Of a stretch of 64,000 nt of DNA, positions 49,790 through 61,210 are shown piece after piece. Source of the DNA: Pegoplata infirma (lineage: Eukaryota > Arthropoda > Insecta > Diptera > Anthomyiidae); contig OY992540.1 of the NCBI GenBank assembly GCA_963921195.1, forward strand, positions 189,953,576 to 190,017,575, given 5' to 3'. A program made the position numbers and the translations under genes. Position 1 is the first letter of the stretch. Every line of letters starts with the position of its first letter. The notes beneath the pieces are model-generated. The model worked only from the letters and a program-made list of their open reading frames with translations. It did no database searches and had not been told where the DNA came from.

Positions 49790-50150
49790 GGTATAACAAA
49801 AAAGTTTACAATCTTAGTGTTTGTTTGCAAAAAGAAAAAATATTTTTCAAAAAATGTACTCCAAAAGTTACACAATATAGATTACATTCCGGGAAAAATA
49901 TTTATAAAATTTCTATGCAGTAACTCTGGTCCAGCGTTGTATTTGCTTTAGTTAAATTAGTCTCTAACACCCGGTCTAGATTAGCAACCACCGAAGCAAC
50001 CATAAAGGGTGTTCAGTGTTACATTTGACGTTTACAAACGCCAAACTCGATAGTAAGCAATGGTTAGCAATTTCATATAGGCACTTGATTGCTAGCAATC
50101 TATAGTAGAACAGGCGCTCTACCATCAATTGTATACCATCATTGTATAAA

Positions 50151-50229
50151 CTGTCCAGATTAGCAATGACAGCCATTACAATCAATTGTGACGTATGATA
50201 GAAGTGATGATTGCTAATCTGGACACACT
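50151..50229. repeat. 79-bp hairpin
   Basis: ctgtccagattagcaatgac pairs with gatgattgctaatctggaca. A single further agattagcaacc at 49979 is related. Confidence 0.65.
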
Positions 50230-50874
50230 GTAAGGCAGCGCGAAAATTGAAAAACAAAAAAACATTTTTTCTATTTCGAAATGCACTAGAGGTTGGTAGT
50301 CTCTATTTAAAACAATAAAACTCGTCAACATGCTGCTAAATTTTTCCTTTTTGTTTATAAAAATATTTTTGTCCCGCGAAAATTTTTAAAATCCCGCCAT
50401 TTTTTTAATTTTTGGGAGTTTGTCCCGCATTTTCGAAATAAAATTCTGGCAACCCTATTACGGAGGCTCCTGAAGTTTGGCATATATGTTGGGCATTTAC
50501 CTGGTCAGGTTGGTATTGCAATCCAGCGAAATCGGTCCAGTGGTTCAAAAGTTATGAGCAAAAGACTGAATTTCGGCAAGGGTTTTTCGTGAATTTATGA
50601 GATAAAAAGCACTATAACTTTCGAAAATCAATTCTGAGGCTGCTGAAGCTTGGCATATATATTTTTCGTTCCTCCAGCCTAGTTCGTATTAAATTTCACC
50701 CAAATAGGTCCAGTGGTTCAAAAGTTATTAGCAAAACCGTGAATATCAGATTAGCTTCACCTTAAACTCACGTGGTGAAAACCCGTTAAACCTGTTTTAA
50801 AACCATTGGTAAGTCACAAAAATATTTTAAAACGTATTTTTGTCACTCAAAAATATTTTTATACCAAAACAAAA

Positions 50875-51115
50875 AAAAAATACACTCGAAAAAAATTTTA
50901 CACTCAAAAAAAATTTTACACTCAAAAAAAAAATCAGTAATTTTTTTTTTGAATGTAAAATTCGAAAAAATTTTATACTCAAAAAAAATTGTACACTCAA
51001 AAAAAATATTAGTAATTTTTTTTTTTGAATGTAAAATTCGAAAAAATTTTACACTCAAAAAAAATTTTACACTCAAAAAAAAATTAGTATTTTTTTTTTT
51101 TCAAAAATTATTAAA
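50875..51115 (+). repeat. Short tandem repeat of ~80 bp with tacactcaaaaaaaa words
   Basis: ttttacactcaaaaaaaa, tagtaatttttttttttgaa and tgtaaaattcgaaaaaattt repeat about three times. Opposing frames of 60-80 Lys/Phe-rich codons here are artefacts. Confidence 0.7.
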
Positions 51116-51370
51116 AAAAGTTTTTTTACACAAAATAAAATATTTCTAATCATAACTGTTATTTTTTTCACGTTAGAAAATTTACTATCACTTAAAATGG
51201 GCATTGTGGAGGGTATTCATAGATTCGGCCAAGTCGAATTTAACTTTTCTACTTGTTTAACATAATCTTGTTTTTCGTGAAAAAATAATAATTTTTTTTA
51301 CCAAAACTACTTTTTCACCAAGTCTAAGCTTTTCGCATAAAAATTTTCCATTTGTTTATCAAAAGTACAT

Positions 51371-51545
51371 AAAACAAGTGAGAGTGTTACATTCTTTGGT
51401 GCCGAATCTTTTATACTCTCCAAAATGTAAAAACACTTTTTTGTACTTATTTTTGCACTCACTTACGAAATGTACAGCTCTTTTGGTTTTTAATGGGGTC
51501 CTCGACTGATATTTTAATTCGTTTGCATGGAATAGCAAAGTAATA
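51371..51545 (+). mobile_element. Internally deleted mini-me-like copy
   Basis: Head aaaacaagtgagagtgttac and gtgccgaatcttttatactc, then directly the tail words atggggtcctcgactgatat and catggaatagcaaag. The core microsatellites are missing. Confidence 0.6.
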
Positions 51546-51654
51546 TGACATTATTTTTTCTAAAAAAATTTTGCTTTGGCAAGTACACCCAAATCTTCCG
51601 CAAAACATTATCATGATTTAATGTTTTTGGCAAGAGTACAAAATTCGCAGGCCT

Positions 51655-52165
51655 TTTTTTTAATTGTTGGCATTTCTTAAAGAGAAGTCATTACATTTTA
51701 CCTATTTGTGTTGATAATTTTTTTGAAAAAAAAAATTAAAAAATTATTTATAGAAATATAAAAACATGTTTGTAACAAATGACTTTGACACTAATGTAGT
51801 TGATTGTGGGATCGATTCCCCAAAAATTTTATTAAAAATTTTTTAAATAAAATTCAATAGAAAAATTGTAAAAATAACCTACGAAATTAAATTTTAATGT
51901 TTTCGTAGGTAATTTTTTTGAATCTGTTGGTAAAAATAACACAACAATCATTAATTTTTAACATTTTCGTAGGTTATTTTTTTCGAATTTCTTGGAAAAA
52001 AAATTAAGGCGACGTTATTTTTTAATGTTCAATGTTATTTATTTTAGAAAATTTTATGAATAGTAAAAAATAAATGTTGATGTTTGTTAAAACAAATGAA
52101 TAATTACTGGGATAGTGTTCAAATGTTTTAGCACTTGTTCTAAATATGTTTTTCATTTGTTTTTG
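51655..52165 (+). repeat. Diverged copy of the 54470-55005 SINE-like repeat
   Basis: Matches in order: agaagtcattacattttacc, aaaaacatgtttgtaacaaa, gtagttgattgtgggatcga, ttccccaaaaattttatt, tcgtaggtaatttttttg, aaaataacacaacaatcatt and gtttttcatttgtttttgc. The segment between the presumed A and B boxes is deleted here. Confidence 0.65.
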
Positions 52166-52221
52166 CTCACAAAATATTTTGAGTGTGTGTCTAGTACTTT
52201 TTAAAATTGTTTCGGGACTTA

Positions 52222-52676
52222 TAGCACATTCATACTGACCTCGAAACCCCGTTGAAACCTCGTATTTTTATTTTGAAAACTTTGCCGTTCACACCACAAG
52301 TTTTTAAAGTGTATTGAGTTTTCATAAATTTGCTGAACAAAATTCTGCAATTTTACGCGTTGAAACAGGCACATTTATAATAAATACACGTTTCTTTACA
52401 ATAATTTATCGAAAAATATTGTTTAATTGTTGTTTTTTGTTTAAATTTGTAAATATTTTTATTTTTTTATTTTTGACACTTTCTTTAATTTATTTTCTTC
52501 TCTTCTTACAGTTGTAAAAAAGAGTAGAACTATGAAATTTAAAAGGTTTCAATTGTATATTCGTTGAAACCTCATATTTAAAAGGTTTCAATTTGTATGG
52601 GAAAATACGTATTTTCAAATGAGGTTTGGCACGAAACCTCGTTAAACGGGGTTTCGACTCCAATCTGAACGTACTA
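52222..52676. mobile_element. 455-bp MITE, TTA duplication (Harbinger-like)
   Basis: Ends tagcacattcatactgacct and, at the right, actccaatctgaacgtacta are imperfect inverted repeats, continued inward by cgaaaccccgtt and aacggggtttcg. TTA flanks lie at 52219-52221 and 52677-52679, which suits PIF/Harbinger. An internal duplication (aaaaggtttcaatt, twice near 52545-52590) is visible. Confidence 0.65.
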
Positions 52677-52679
52677 TTA

Positions 52680-53624
52680 GAAAATATATCAAAATTTGTC
52701 TACATTTTTTTATTCTATTTAATTAATCAATTTTTTATCCTAATTTAATGACTTTCCTTACCTAAATATGCAACAAAAAAAATGCATCTTCGGGGATAAT
52801 CGACCAGCCCTTTTCCGTATGTATTTTTCTGCCTGGGAAGATATGAATTAATATTGTGAGTTTACATAATTTTAGTGTAGCTTTAATACATAAAAGTATA
52901 TCAAAAGTCTGTCAAAAAAAGATAATTTTTGTATAGTAGTGTTATTTATATTTAAAATTTTATTTAAATGTAACTTGCATTTCCAAGGAAATAAATGCTT
53001 CACAAATCTCTATTGAATAAACAGTTTGCCAGTATTCTGTCAATTGGATAGTTCCCATAAATTAATAAAAAATGCAAAACTTCTACCTTTTCTGCCCACC
53101 CTCGTACTTGCACCTAAATGTATGCTATAATTTGAAGTCAAATATAGTAACAACAAAAAAATGTTATAAGAGATACAGACACACACACACATACATATTC
53201 ATAAACTTGTAAAAATTTAACATTTGCCAACTAAACAAATGACTGTCAGCCTGTCTAAACTGGCTGACTCAGACACACACTATTGTTGCGTTTTTGATAA
53301 AATAAAAATTTTCATTTTATTTGGGTGTCCTTTTATTCTTGTCGTAGTCATTTTACATTTACAAAGAAAAAACACAAACGCACACACACTTGCAAACAAA
53401 CAACACAGGTATACCCACATTTAGACCAAATAAACTTACCATAAAATTTGTTATTAAAAGCTCACGAAAACAAAAATGCTAATATTTTGACAGTTTTGTA
53501 ATGTATTTTTTTTTTCCTTTAAAATACCACTAAAACCACATTGTTTTCAAACTTGTATGAATGTATGAGAGTAGTGTTTTATGTATTAGAATAGTCTGAT
53601 AAATTCTTTTTGTGATTTTAAAAT
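52680..53624. other. AT-rich sequence, no gene recognised
   Basis: Only short (AC)n stretches near 53173-53190 and 53380-53395 and a Ser/Thr/His-type fortuitous frame (53224-53424). No element ends were seen. Confidence 0.4.
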
Positions 53625-53862
53625 GTACACTCAAAAAATTATGACATTAACTGTTTGTAGTTTATTTAAAAAGTTTTACGTTTTGTTGTTTTTAAAAGAA
53701 AAAAACAGTTGTTTAATGCTCAGTTTTTTTGTTTAATGCTCAGTTTTTTTAAATGACTATTTCTGTTCTTTGTTTTAAAAATAACAACATAAAAAATAAA
53801 GACTTTCATTAGCATTCAATTTTTAAAGTCATTTATTTTTGCTCTGTAAGTAAAAATAAGTG
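53625..53862 (+). repeat. Dispersed repeat (45893 family), interrupted
   Basis: tacactcaaaaaattatgac, tttaaaaagttttacgtttt and aacaacataaaaaataaaga match 45893-46120; the copy continues after the MITE at 54418 with attcttctttaatt. It includes a short internal duplication, tttaatgctcagtttttt, at about 53710-53750. Confidence 0.65.
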
Positions 53863-54417
53863 CACAGAAAAAAATAAAAAAAATATTTGAGTAAATTTTT
53901 AATACTATTGAGTAAAAAATTACTCAATTCTGCACCAGTAAACGATTTAATAGTATTGAGTAAATTTTTAATAAAAATTTATTAAATGTTTGAAAAAAAA
54001 AAATTGAGTAAATTTTTAATTGACACAATAAAAAAATTACTCAAAATTTATCTATTTATTTTTTTTAAGTTTAAAAAAGTTTTAAATTTTTTTACAAAAA
54101 AAAAACAAAAAACTTGTTTTTTTAAACTTTACCAAACATATTTATGTCTCAAAAACATAGGAAAATTTTATAAAGACGATTACAAACTTTCATATACATA
54201 CACAAAAAACTTTAAACTAAACGAGAATTCAAAAAACTATGAGAGTTAAACAAAAAAAAAACAAAGCTATTAAATTTTTATTAAATTATTTACTTAAATT
54301 GTTTATAAAATTTTTGAGTAAATTTTTAATTGCGTCAATTAAAAAATTACTCAATTTTTGTTTTTAAATTTAAACAAGTGATTACCCAAATTTGTTTCCT
54401 TCATACTTTTTTCTGTG
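53863..54417. mobile_element. 555-bp MITE with CACAGAAAAAA ends
   Basis: It starts cacagaaaaaaataaaaaaa and ends cttttttctgtg. The empty site is known from 46108 (aaaataagtgattcttc), which leaves a 2-bp duplication, tg. The interior repeats ttgagtaaatttttaat and aaaaaattactcaa on both strands. The 53986-54249 frame is low-complexity. Confidence 0.7.
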
Positions 54418-54469
54418 TGATTCTTCTTTAATTGTAAATGATTTGTGTACGTTTTTTTTTTTGTTCAAT

Positions 54470-55005
54470 TGTTGTAATTTTTTACAGGGAAGTCATTAGT
54501 TTTTACCTACTTGTGTGGTTTATTTTTTTGTAGACAAAAAATTAAAAAAAAAAATTTATACAAATATAAAAACATGTTTGTATCAAGTGACTTTGGCACG
54601 ATGGGTAGAGTGTCTGGCCAGAATGTAGTTGATTGCGGGCTCGATTCCCCAAAAATTTTATTAAAATTTTTTTTTAAATAAAAGTCAATAGAAAAATTGT
54701 AAAAATAACCTACGAAATCGTTAACTTTCAAAGTTTTCGTATGTTATTTTTTTTTTAATTTGTTGGTAAAAATAACACAACAATCATTAATTTTTAATGT
54801 TTACGTAGGTTATTTTTTTTTTCGAATTTGTTGGTAAAAAAAATGAAAGTGACGTTATTTTTTAATGTTCAATGTTATTTGTTTTAGAAAATTTAATGAA
54901 CAGTTAAAAATAAATGTTGATGTTTGTTAAAACAAATGAATAATTACTGGGATGGTTTTCAAATGTTTTACCACTTGTTTTAAATATGTTTTTCATTTGT
55001 TTTTG
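54470..55005 (+). mobile_element. Candidate tRNA-derived SINE
   Basis: tggcacgatgggtagagtgt at 54594 resembles a pol III A box (TGGCnnAGTGG), and gggctcgattcc at 54637-54648 matches the B box (GGTTCGANTCC). The 44-bp spacing is right for a tRNA-derived promoter, and ccccaaaa after the B box resembles an acceptor stem. A second, deleted copy lies at 51655-52165. The 3' part (cgtaggttattttttttt, aaaataacacaacaatcatt) is the family body. The tRNA identity is not determined. Confidence 0.5.
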
Positions 55006-56059
55006 CCTACAAAATATATTGAGTGGAGATCTAGCCATTACGGCCGGCACACAGTGGGTTCGATGGTACCCAAAATGGCGATTAATTCAGATAAGCAGTA
55101 GTTTTAGAATATTATATTGTTTTTATCAGAGACCAAATATAACAGTTATATGTGTCTTTTTGTTTTAAAAAAATCATGAAACGAATGTTGTCCAAACTTA
55201 GTATTTTAAATATGAAAAGACTTCTAAAGATGTGCCGTGTTAAAATTTGCAATAACATTTATTTTTTTGATTTTTTCAATAACAGTAAAAAATAACAGTT
55301 ATTAAAAACTTTTTGTTCAAACAATCTAAAATAACTTTTATTTTAAATTTATTTGAGTAAATAACTGTTATAACAGTTATTTAAAAAAAAACAATCAAAG
55401 TTTATATCTTTAAATCAATGAGTGAAGTATTAGATATCAATAGGATTCTTCTGCATGCGTTTATTGTTGATTTATTTTAATAACTCGAGTTTTTAATAAC
55501 AGTTATAAAAAATAAAAGTTTTTTATTTCTGTTATTTTGAACAGATATTTATATAAATCATTTCAAACTGTTATTTTTAAATTTTATTTGAAAAAATATT
55601 TTTGAACAGTTAAATTAGATTTTTCTCAATAAATCTCATAACTTTATGGTCTCTGGTTTTTATTGATGAACTAATATAAACACGTAAAAATACACATTTT
55701 GGAAAAAAAATTGGAAAAAATTGTTTTTTTAACTTGTTAGGCGTTTTTTTGTTTTTCGGAAAAAAAGGTTATAGTTCACAATTTTTGCTGCAACTTTGGA
55801 ATGAAAAGCGATAAATTAATAAAAAAAAATTGGAAATTAAAGTATACATAATGTGCTATCAAAATAATTAAAGAAAAAAGCATAATACGTATTTATATTA
55901 TTATAAAATTTATTTGAAATCCAATTTTGGTTTTTCACAAAATCTCATAAATGTACTAATTTATCTGAAAAAAGTGATTTAAGGAAATGTTATAGTTTTT
56001 TATTAACGAATTATCATAAATTTTTATAAACGAATTGCCAAATAAATGTCAGTTTTTGC
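55006..56059. other. AT-rich sequence with recurrent ataacagttat words
   Basis: Between 55280 and 55620 aataacagttatt and its complement recur at least six times at irregular spacing. gtgggttcgatggtaccc at 55055 is B-box-like but lacks a recognisable A box. No gene. Confidence 0.4.
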
Positions 56060-56465
56060 GCCTAATTAATAAAAATGTATCATTATTTACATTATTTTTT
56101 TCTACACACGCCTCCAAAAAGAGGAGGACCGAAAAAATTCGCTTTCCTGATCCCATTGGTTCAAGTTTAGGTCGATGAACTTCATATGGCATTAAAATGT
56201 TTTATTTATTGAACAAATAAGTATAGAAATAAAACATGTAAAAAAAATTTTTTGCTGGGGTAGTTTTAGTTCTTCAAGGGGGAACTTTTTCCCCACTGGT
56301 CCGATTTTGCTCGTTCAAGAACTTTAACAGCCTACAAACATTATACATATCTGTGACAAACTTCAAGATTCTAGCTCTTGTTTTTTTTACTTTATGGTGT
56401 GCTCCACAACAGACTGACGGACGGACACACGGTCAGTCACAGAATGTCTTAGAATCGATCAGTGA
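56060..56465 (+). mobile_element. mini-me-like copy, partial
   Basis: cctccaaaaagaggaggacc, agttcttcaagggggaactt, ccgattttgctcgttcaaga, ctgacggacggacacacgg and tcttagaatcgatcagtgat parallel 365-700. It stops at gatcaat, where an unrelated sequence starting agggtggctcg follows. The matching right half of the core was not found. Confidence 0.6.
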
Positions 56466-56659
56466 TCAATAGGGTGGCTCGTTTTTGGGCTTTTCTCTCT
56501 GATCAAATTCTAATACCCGCCAAAAGTGTCGGTCCCCTAAGGGTAACTCACATGCAAAATATCACTCCGATCGGAGTTTATCTTCTGTCTCCACTTTGAG
56601 CCTCAAAATTGGGGTTTTTGCAAAAAAGGACTTTTAAACAAAAAAATAAAAAAAAATAA

Positions 56660-59600
56660 AATTTTTTTTATTAAAATAATTAAACAAATATTTTTGTATA
56701 ATATTCGATCGTAAATACTTAAATATGAAATCTAAAGATTTTACAATATCATTAACCCGTTCAAACTTGATACCAAAAAAATGGCATGATTTTGGGGGCG
56801 TTCTCAAAACACCTTTTTTCAAAATTTGAAAATTTTATTAAAATAAAATTTTAAATATATATTTTTTCTTTTTGAATTCATCAAGAACACCTTGGAGAAG
56901 AAAAATGTGAAATATGGTGAATATCCGTATTACCACTTTTCGGGAATCGCGGGGGGAAGTTAGCGGATTTCAAGGAAATGTTGGTTTTATCAATAATTTG
57001 GATTAATAAAATCCTATAAATTTTATTTTTTTTAGAAATTAACGGTTTTTTGGTGTCGTGGCGTTCTATTAAATAACTTTAAGTATGTCGTGAAATCTAA
57101 CCGATCTAGGACGTCTTGAACCCACATTGGCTGGGGGTCAAAGATGACCCCCGCAGAAAATTTGAAGTTTAGAGCTTAAATTTTGTGCTATAAACAAGTA
57201 TAAAACGGCTTTTATGTTTTGTACCCCCGCTATTATTTCATATTAATATACCATCTTTACAAAAATCGTTAACCCTTCTTCGTAGGGGGTCAAAAATGAC
57301 CCATTAAAAAAAAATATATTTTTTAACATTAAATCAGACCTAAAATCTTACCAATTTAAGATATCTTTAACCCATATTGGCCCGGGGTCATTTTTAAAAA
57401 ACTTTTAGGCATAGTGCTTGAATTTTTTGATATCAACAAAATATATATTTTTTACTGAATGGGTCATTTTTGACCCCCTACCAAGAAGGGTTAATGATTT
57501 TTTTAAAGATAATATATTAATACGAAATTATAGTTTGGGGAAACAGCACAGAAGCCATTTGATACTTGTTTATAGCACAAAATTTAAGCTCTAAACTTCA
57601 AATTTTCTGCGGGGGTCATTTTTGACTCCCAGTCAATATAATCCATAAGGCGTCCTAGATCGGTAAGATTTCATAACAGACTTAAAGTTATTTAATAGAA
57701 TGCCACGACACCAAAAAAACATTAATTTTCCCAAAAATTAAATTTGTAAGATTTTATTAATCCAAATCTATATATATAAAAATGGATGTGTGTATGTATG
57801 TGGGTATGTATGTATGTATGTTCCGTATGGACTCGAAAACGGCTGGACCGATCTTGATGAAATTTTCAGGGAATATTCAGAATAGCCTGGCGAGTAACAC
57901 TGTCAAGTCGGATTTTTGATTTTCCGTCTGTGGGCGGAGGGGCGTGGCAAAATCCAATTTTTGCATCCCACTTCTAATGACATCTATATATAAAAAACGG
58001 ATGGACCGATTTTGATGAAATTTATATCAAAGATAGTACTAACTGAGTACTCACTATGTGCCAAATTTGAGCGTTATCGGACAAAGTAGCGTTAAATGCC
58101 ATGCAACTTTGTATTGAATTGAAAGTTATTTTAATAATGCAATAAACTGCTATATGTTTGTTCCTTATGGACGCGAAAATGGCTGGACCGATCTTGATGA
58201 AACTTTCAGGGAATATTCAGAATAGCCTAGGGAGTAACTATGTGTAGTCAGATTTTTAATTTTTTGCGTGTGGGCGGATGGGCGTGGCAAAATCGAATTT
58301 TAGCATTGCACCACTAATGACATTTATATATAAAAAACGGATAGACCGATTTGGATGAAATTTAAACCAAAGACAGTACTAACCAAGTACTAACTATATG
58401 CCAAATTAGAGCGTGATCGGACAAATGGGGGTAAAATGCCATGCTTTATTGCCAGTGGGCGGAGGGGTGGGCAAAATCGAGTTTTTACATTGCACCACTA
58501 ATGACATCTATATATAAAAAACGGCTGGACCGATTTTGATGAAATTTTGACCAACGATAGCACTAACCAAGTTCTAACTGTGTGCCAAATTAGAGCGTGA
58601 TCGGACAAATGGGCGTAAAATGCCATGCCCCTTTGCATTGAATTGAATTTTATTTCTGCATGCTCCGCAATAACGCAAAAACTCTTGATTTAATTTTAAT
58701 TAAATTTTTAGCACTGATAGTATTGACCGAGTGCAGAACTCTAGGCCATGTTATACTACGATTGGAAAAAGGGGCGTAAAATGCCACGCCCCTTTGTACT
58801 ATACTGGAGATTGTCTGCCTGTTTCGCAATCACACAAAAACAGCTGAACCGATTCTCTTGACATTTTCACTACATACAGTGCTAACCAAGTACATATGTA
58901 GGCCATATAAGATCGTTATTAGAAAAAGGGATCAAAATTGCAACGCCCTCAGTACTATACTGACCACGATTGAACAAAGAGGCGTAAATTGACAAGCCCC
59001 TTTGTTTAATACTGAACGTTATATCTGCCTGTTGTGAAATCACGCAAAAACGGATAAGCCGAATCTGTCACTACTGATAGAACTAACCGAGCGGGAACTG
59101 TAGGTCATTTGTATAGCGCGATTCGGCAAAAGGGTTTACAATATCACTCCCGTTTTTTCATAAATAAAAAGTTATTTCCTCCTGTTTCGCAATCACACAA
59201 AAACGATAAAACTGATGTTAATGAAATTTGCAGCACAGATAGTACTAATCGAGGATGCAGCATGGAACTTTAGACTATCAAGATTCGATAAAAATGCGTT
59301 AAATTACATGCCCCTTTGTACTATACTTAACGTTATGTCTGTCTGTTTCGAAATCACGCAAAAACGGCTGAACCGATTTTGTTAAGATTTCTCTATAGAT
59401 AGTGCTAACTGAGGGTGGAACCAAAGGTCAATAGCTGGACCCGGACCCGTGTTTTAATTTTGTCTGACACGATATTTAAATTAAGATGCAATATAAAATA
59501 GTTTTTTTCTTAGGGCCAGCAACGCGGACCGGGTATAGCTAGTTATTTATAAAACCAATATTTCCTTGAAATCCGCAAACTTACCCCCGCGATTCCCGAA

Positions 59601-59865
59601 AAGTGGCCCGACGGATATCCGCCATATTTCACATTTTTCTTCTCCAAGGTGTTTTTTATGAATTCAGAAAGAAAAAATTATATTTTTTAATTTTTTTTTT
59701 TAAATTTTGAAAAAAGGTGTTTTGAGATCATGCCATTTTTTGGTATCAATTTTGAACGGGTTAATGATATCGTAAAATTTAGATTTCACATTTAAGTATT
59801 TACGATCGAATATTATACAAAAATAATTTTTTAATTATTTTAATAAAATTGAAAGAAATTACCTA
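56660..59865. mobile_element. Foldback palindrome, right arm split by a Helitron
   Basis: Left-arm words (tataatattcgatcgtaaat, aaaatggcatgattttgggg, caccttggagaagaaaaatg, gggaatcgcggggggaagtt, ggtgtcgtggcgttctatta, cagaaaatttgaagtttaga) reappear complemented in the right arm, the first four beyond the Helitron (59545-59865) and the last two before it (57540-57730). The centre, near 57390, has ggggtcatttttgacccc-type small palindromes. The arms total about 715 bp each after the Helitron is removed. Terminal motifs and duplication are not resolved. Confidence 0.75.
57767..59542 (+). mobile_element. Nonautonomous Helitron with canonical ends
   Basis: It begins TCTATATATATAAAAATGG and ends cgcggaccgggtatagCTAG, inserted exactly between A (57766) and T (59543) without duplication. 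The opposite palindrome arm (56985-57010) supplies the empty site. The body is about eight diverged ~200-bp units (ggctggaccgatcttgatga, agtactaaccaagtacta, gagcgtgatcggacaaatgg, gtaaaatgccatgcccct). No Rep/helicase coding. Same family as the minus copy at 7076-10397. Confidence 0.85.
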
Positions 59866-60474
59866 TTTCAAAATTTTTTAAAATTTTTGGTTTTTAGCCC
59901 CATACATATTAAGACTGTATACAGATAAACGACGAATTTACTTCGTAAACCTTGTCGTCATTGTTTTTCTTTTGTTTTTGTCTTCTGTTTAGTGTTAAAA
60001 ATTTGTTGTTTATTATTCTTGTTTTATTCATACTTTGCACAATTTTCTGGTATTGTACGTGTTTTTATTTGTATTCAAAACGAAAATGTTGAATAAAAAA
60101 GTTCATCAGAATGCCTAAAAAAAAATAAAATGTCAATGTTCCCCTCTAAAAATAAACGTTGGTTTATTTGATGATGGATGATTCCAAAAATATTTTGGCT
60201 CTGGCGATAATCTCCCATGAAAAAAATGCCTTCAAAAGTGGTATTTGGTGAAGTAGTGTTTTTTTGCAAATAAAATAGATTACACTGGGCAACAATTTGT
60301 GGGTCTTAGTCGGGGGTTGTACTAAACGAACTCAGAATGATAGTATTTGGTTAGAACAGTAAAATTCCAAAAAGGTTTTTTTGTAGAACCGTTTAACCCT
60401 TTAGTAGAATTTTGAATTTTTTCCAATTAGTGGAATTTTGAGTCACTTCTAAAAACAAGGACAAAAATGTTCCA
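59866..60474. other. AT-rich sequence with one repeat fragment, no gene
   Basis: 60180-60260 (gattccaaaaatattttggc, tctggcgataatctcccatg) matches 46200-46260. The rest, including cgacgaatttacttcgta (59930), is unassigned. Confidence 0.4.
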
Positions 60475-61085
60475 AAACAAGTGAGAGTGTTATACCCTGT
60501 TCTCACTTACAGCTAAAAACCATTTTTAGCAACATTTTTCGTTTTATGCTTAAAAACCATTTTTATGACTCGTTTTACCATACATTTTTTTGTTGTAATA
60601 TGTCAAAATAAAAATATTTTTAGCTCGTTTTAAAATTAAAACGATTTAAAACGAGCGGAATTCCAGGGGTTGAATTGAGTATTTTTGAATGTTCAGCGTT
60701 TTTAAAGCATTTTATTAATATTGGCAACATTGTTTATTACTAAAATGTAAATAATACAAAAAAAAAATCGTGCTATTTTTATCTTAAAACAATTCTTGAA
60801 CATTATAAACAGTTATATGTATAATTAATGAATATAATTTTCATATTTTAATTTCGTTTGTTGTTGAAATGTGTACATGTTTATCAGCTGATAATGCAAA
60901 TGTCAAAATAAAAACATAAAAATCAAAATAAAACGAGTGAAATTACGTGTGAACACTTTTTTTTAAATTAAAACAAATGCCGTTTAAAACCGTTTTTAGA
61001 TGCTCGTGAGAACAGGGTATTAAGTTCGGTAAGAGTGTTGAATTCGGCTGTGACGAATCTTTTATAACCTTTAAACTAGAGTAAT
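60475..61085 (+). mobile_element. mini-me-like head interrupted by a MITE
   Basis: aaaacaagtgagagtgtta (60475), then after the MITE agttcggtaagagtgttgaa, ttcggctgtgacgaatc and ttttataacctttaaac. Only the head region is recognisable. Confidence 0.6.
60493..61019. mobile_element. 527-bp MITE with TACCCTGTTCTCAC ends, TTA duplication
   Basis: Inverted ends taccctgttctcacttacag and atgctcgtgagaacagggta; TTA at 60490-60492 and 61020-61022, with the mini-me-like head restored when removed. aaaaccatttttag and its complement recur inside. Possibly Harbinger-like. Confidence 0.75.
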
Positions 61086-61210
61086 GTCGTTCATGAAATA
61101 ACTAGTTCAATTGAACTATTCACTTAACTGAGCGGTTTCATTTTGTCAAAAGCGTTTGTTTTCTCTCCTCTTTTGATATGCTTTCTCAGCATTTATGTTT
61201 TTTACAAAAA

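Larger units (their letters stand above)
49434..50457. mobile_element. hAT-like MITE, 1024 bp, 8-bp duplication
   Basis: Ends tagggttgccagacgtcccg and aaattctggcaaccctA are inverted; the 8-bp duplication ttacggag lies at 49426-49433 and 50458-50465. gtcccgc words recur in inverted orientation near both ends. The interior contains two separate hairpins (49670-49789 and 50151-50229). No transposase. Confidence 0.85.
49222..51255 (-). mobile_element. mini-me-like element (minus) split by a hAT-like MITE
   Basis: The tail at 49222 reads taccctccactctagtgata, then (complement) the GTCC/GTCT microsatellite at 49355-49400. The head at 51190-51255 reads, on minus, aaacaagtagaaaagttaaa, ggccgaatc and ataccctccacaatg. 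The body contains two related ~150-bp segments (gaggctcctgaagtttggca, 50463; gaggctgctgaagcttggca, 50635). The MITE at 49434-50457 interrupts the first. Confidence 0.7.

Noticed and set aside
55030..55075. Second tRNA-like stretch (gtgggttcgatggtaccc)
   Set aside because: A B-box-like word alone; no A box or cloverleaf could be drawn.
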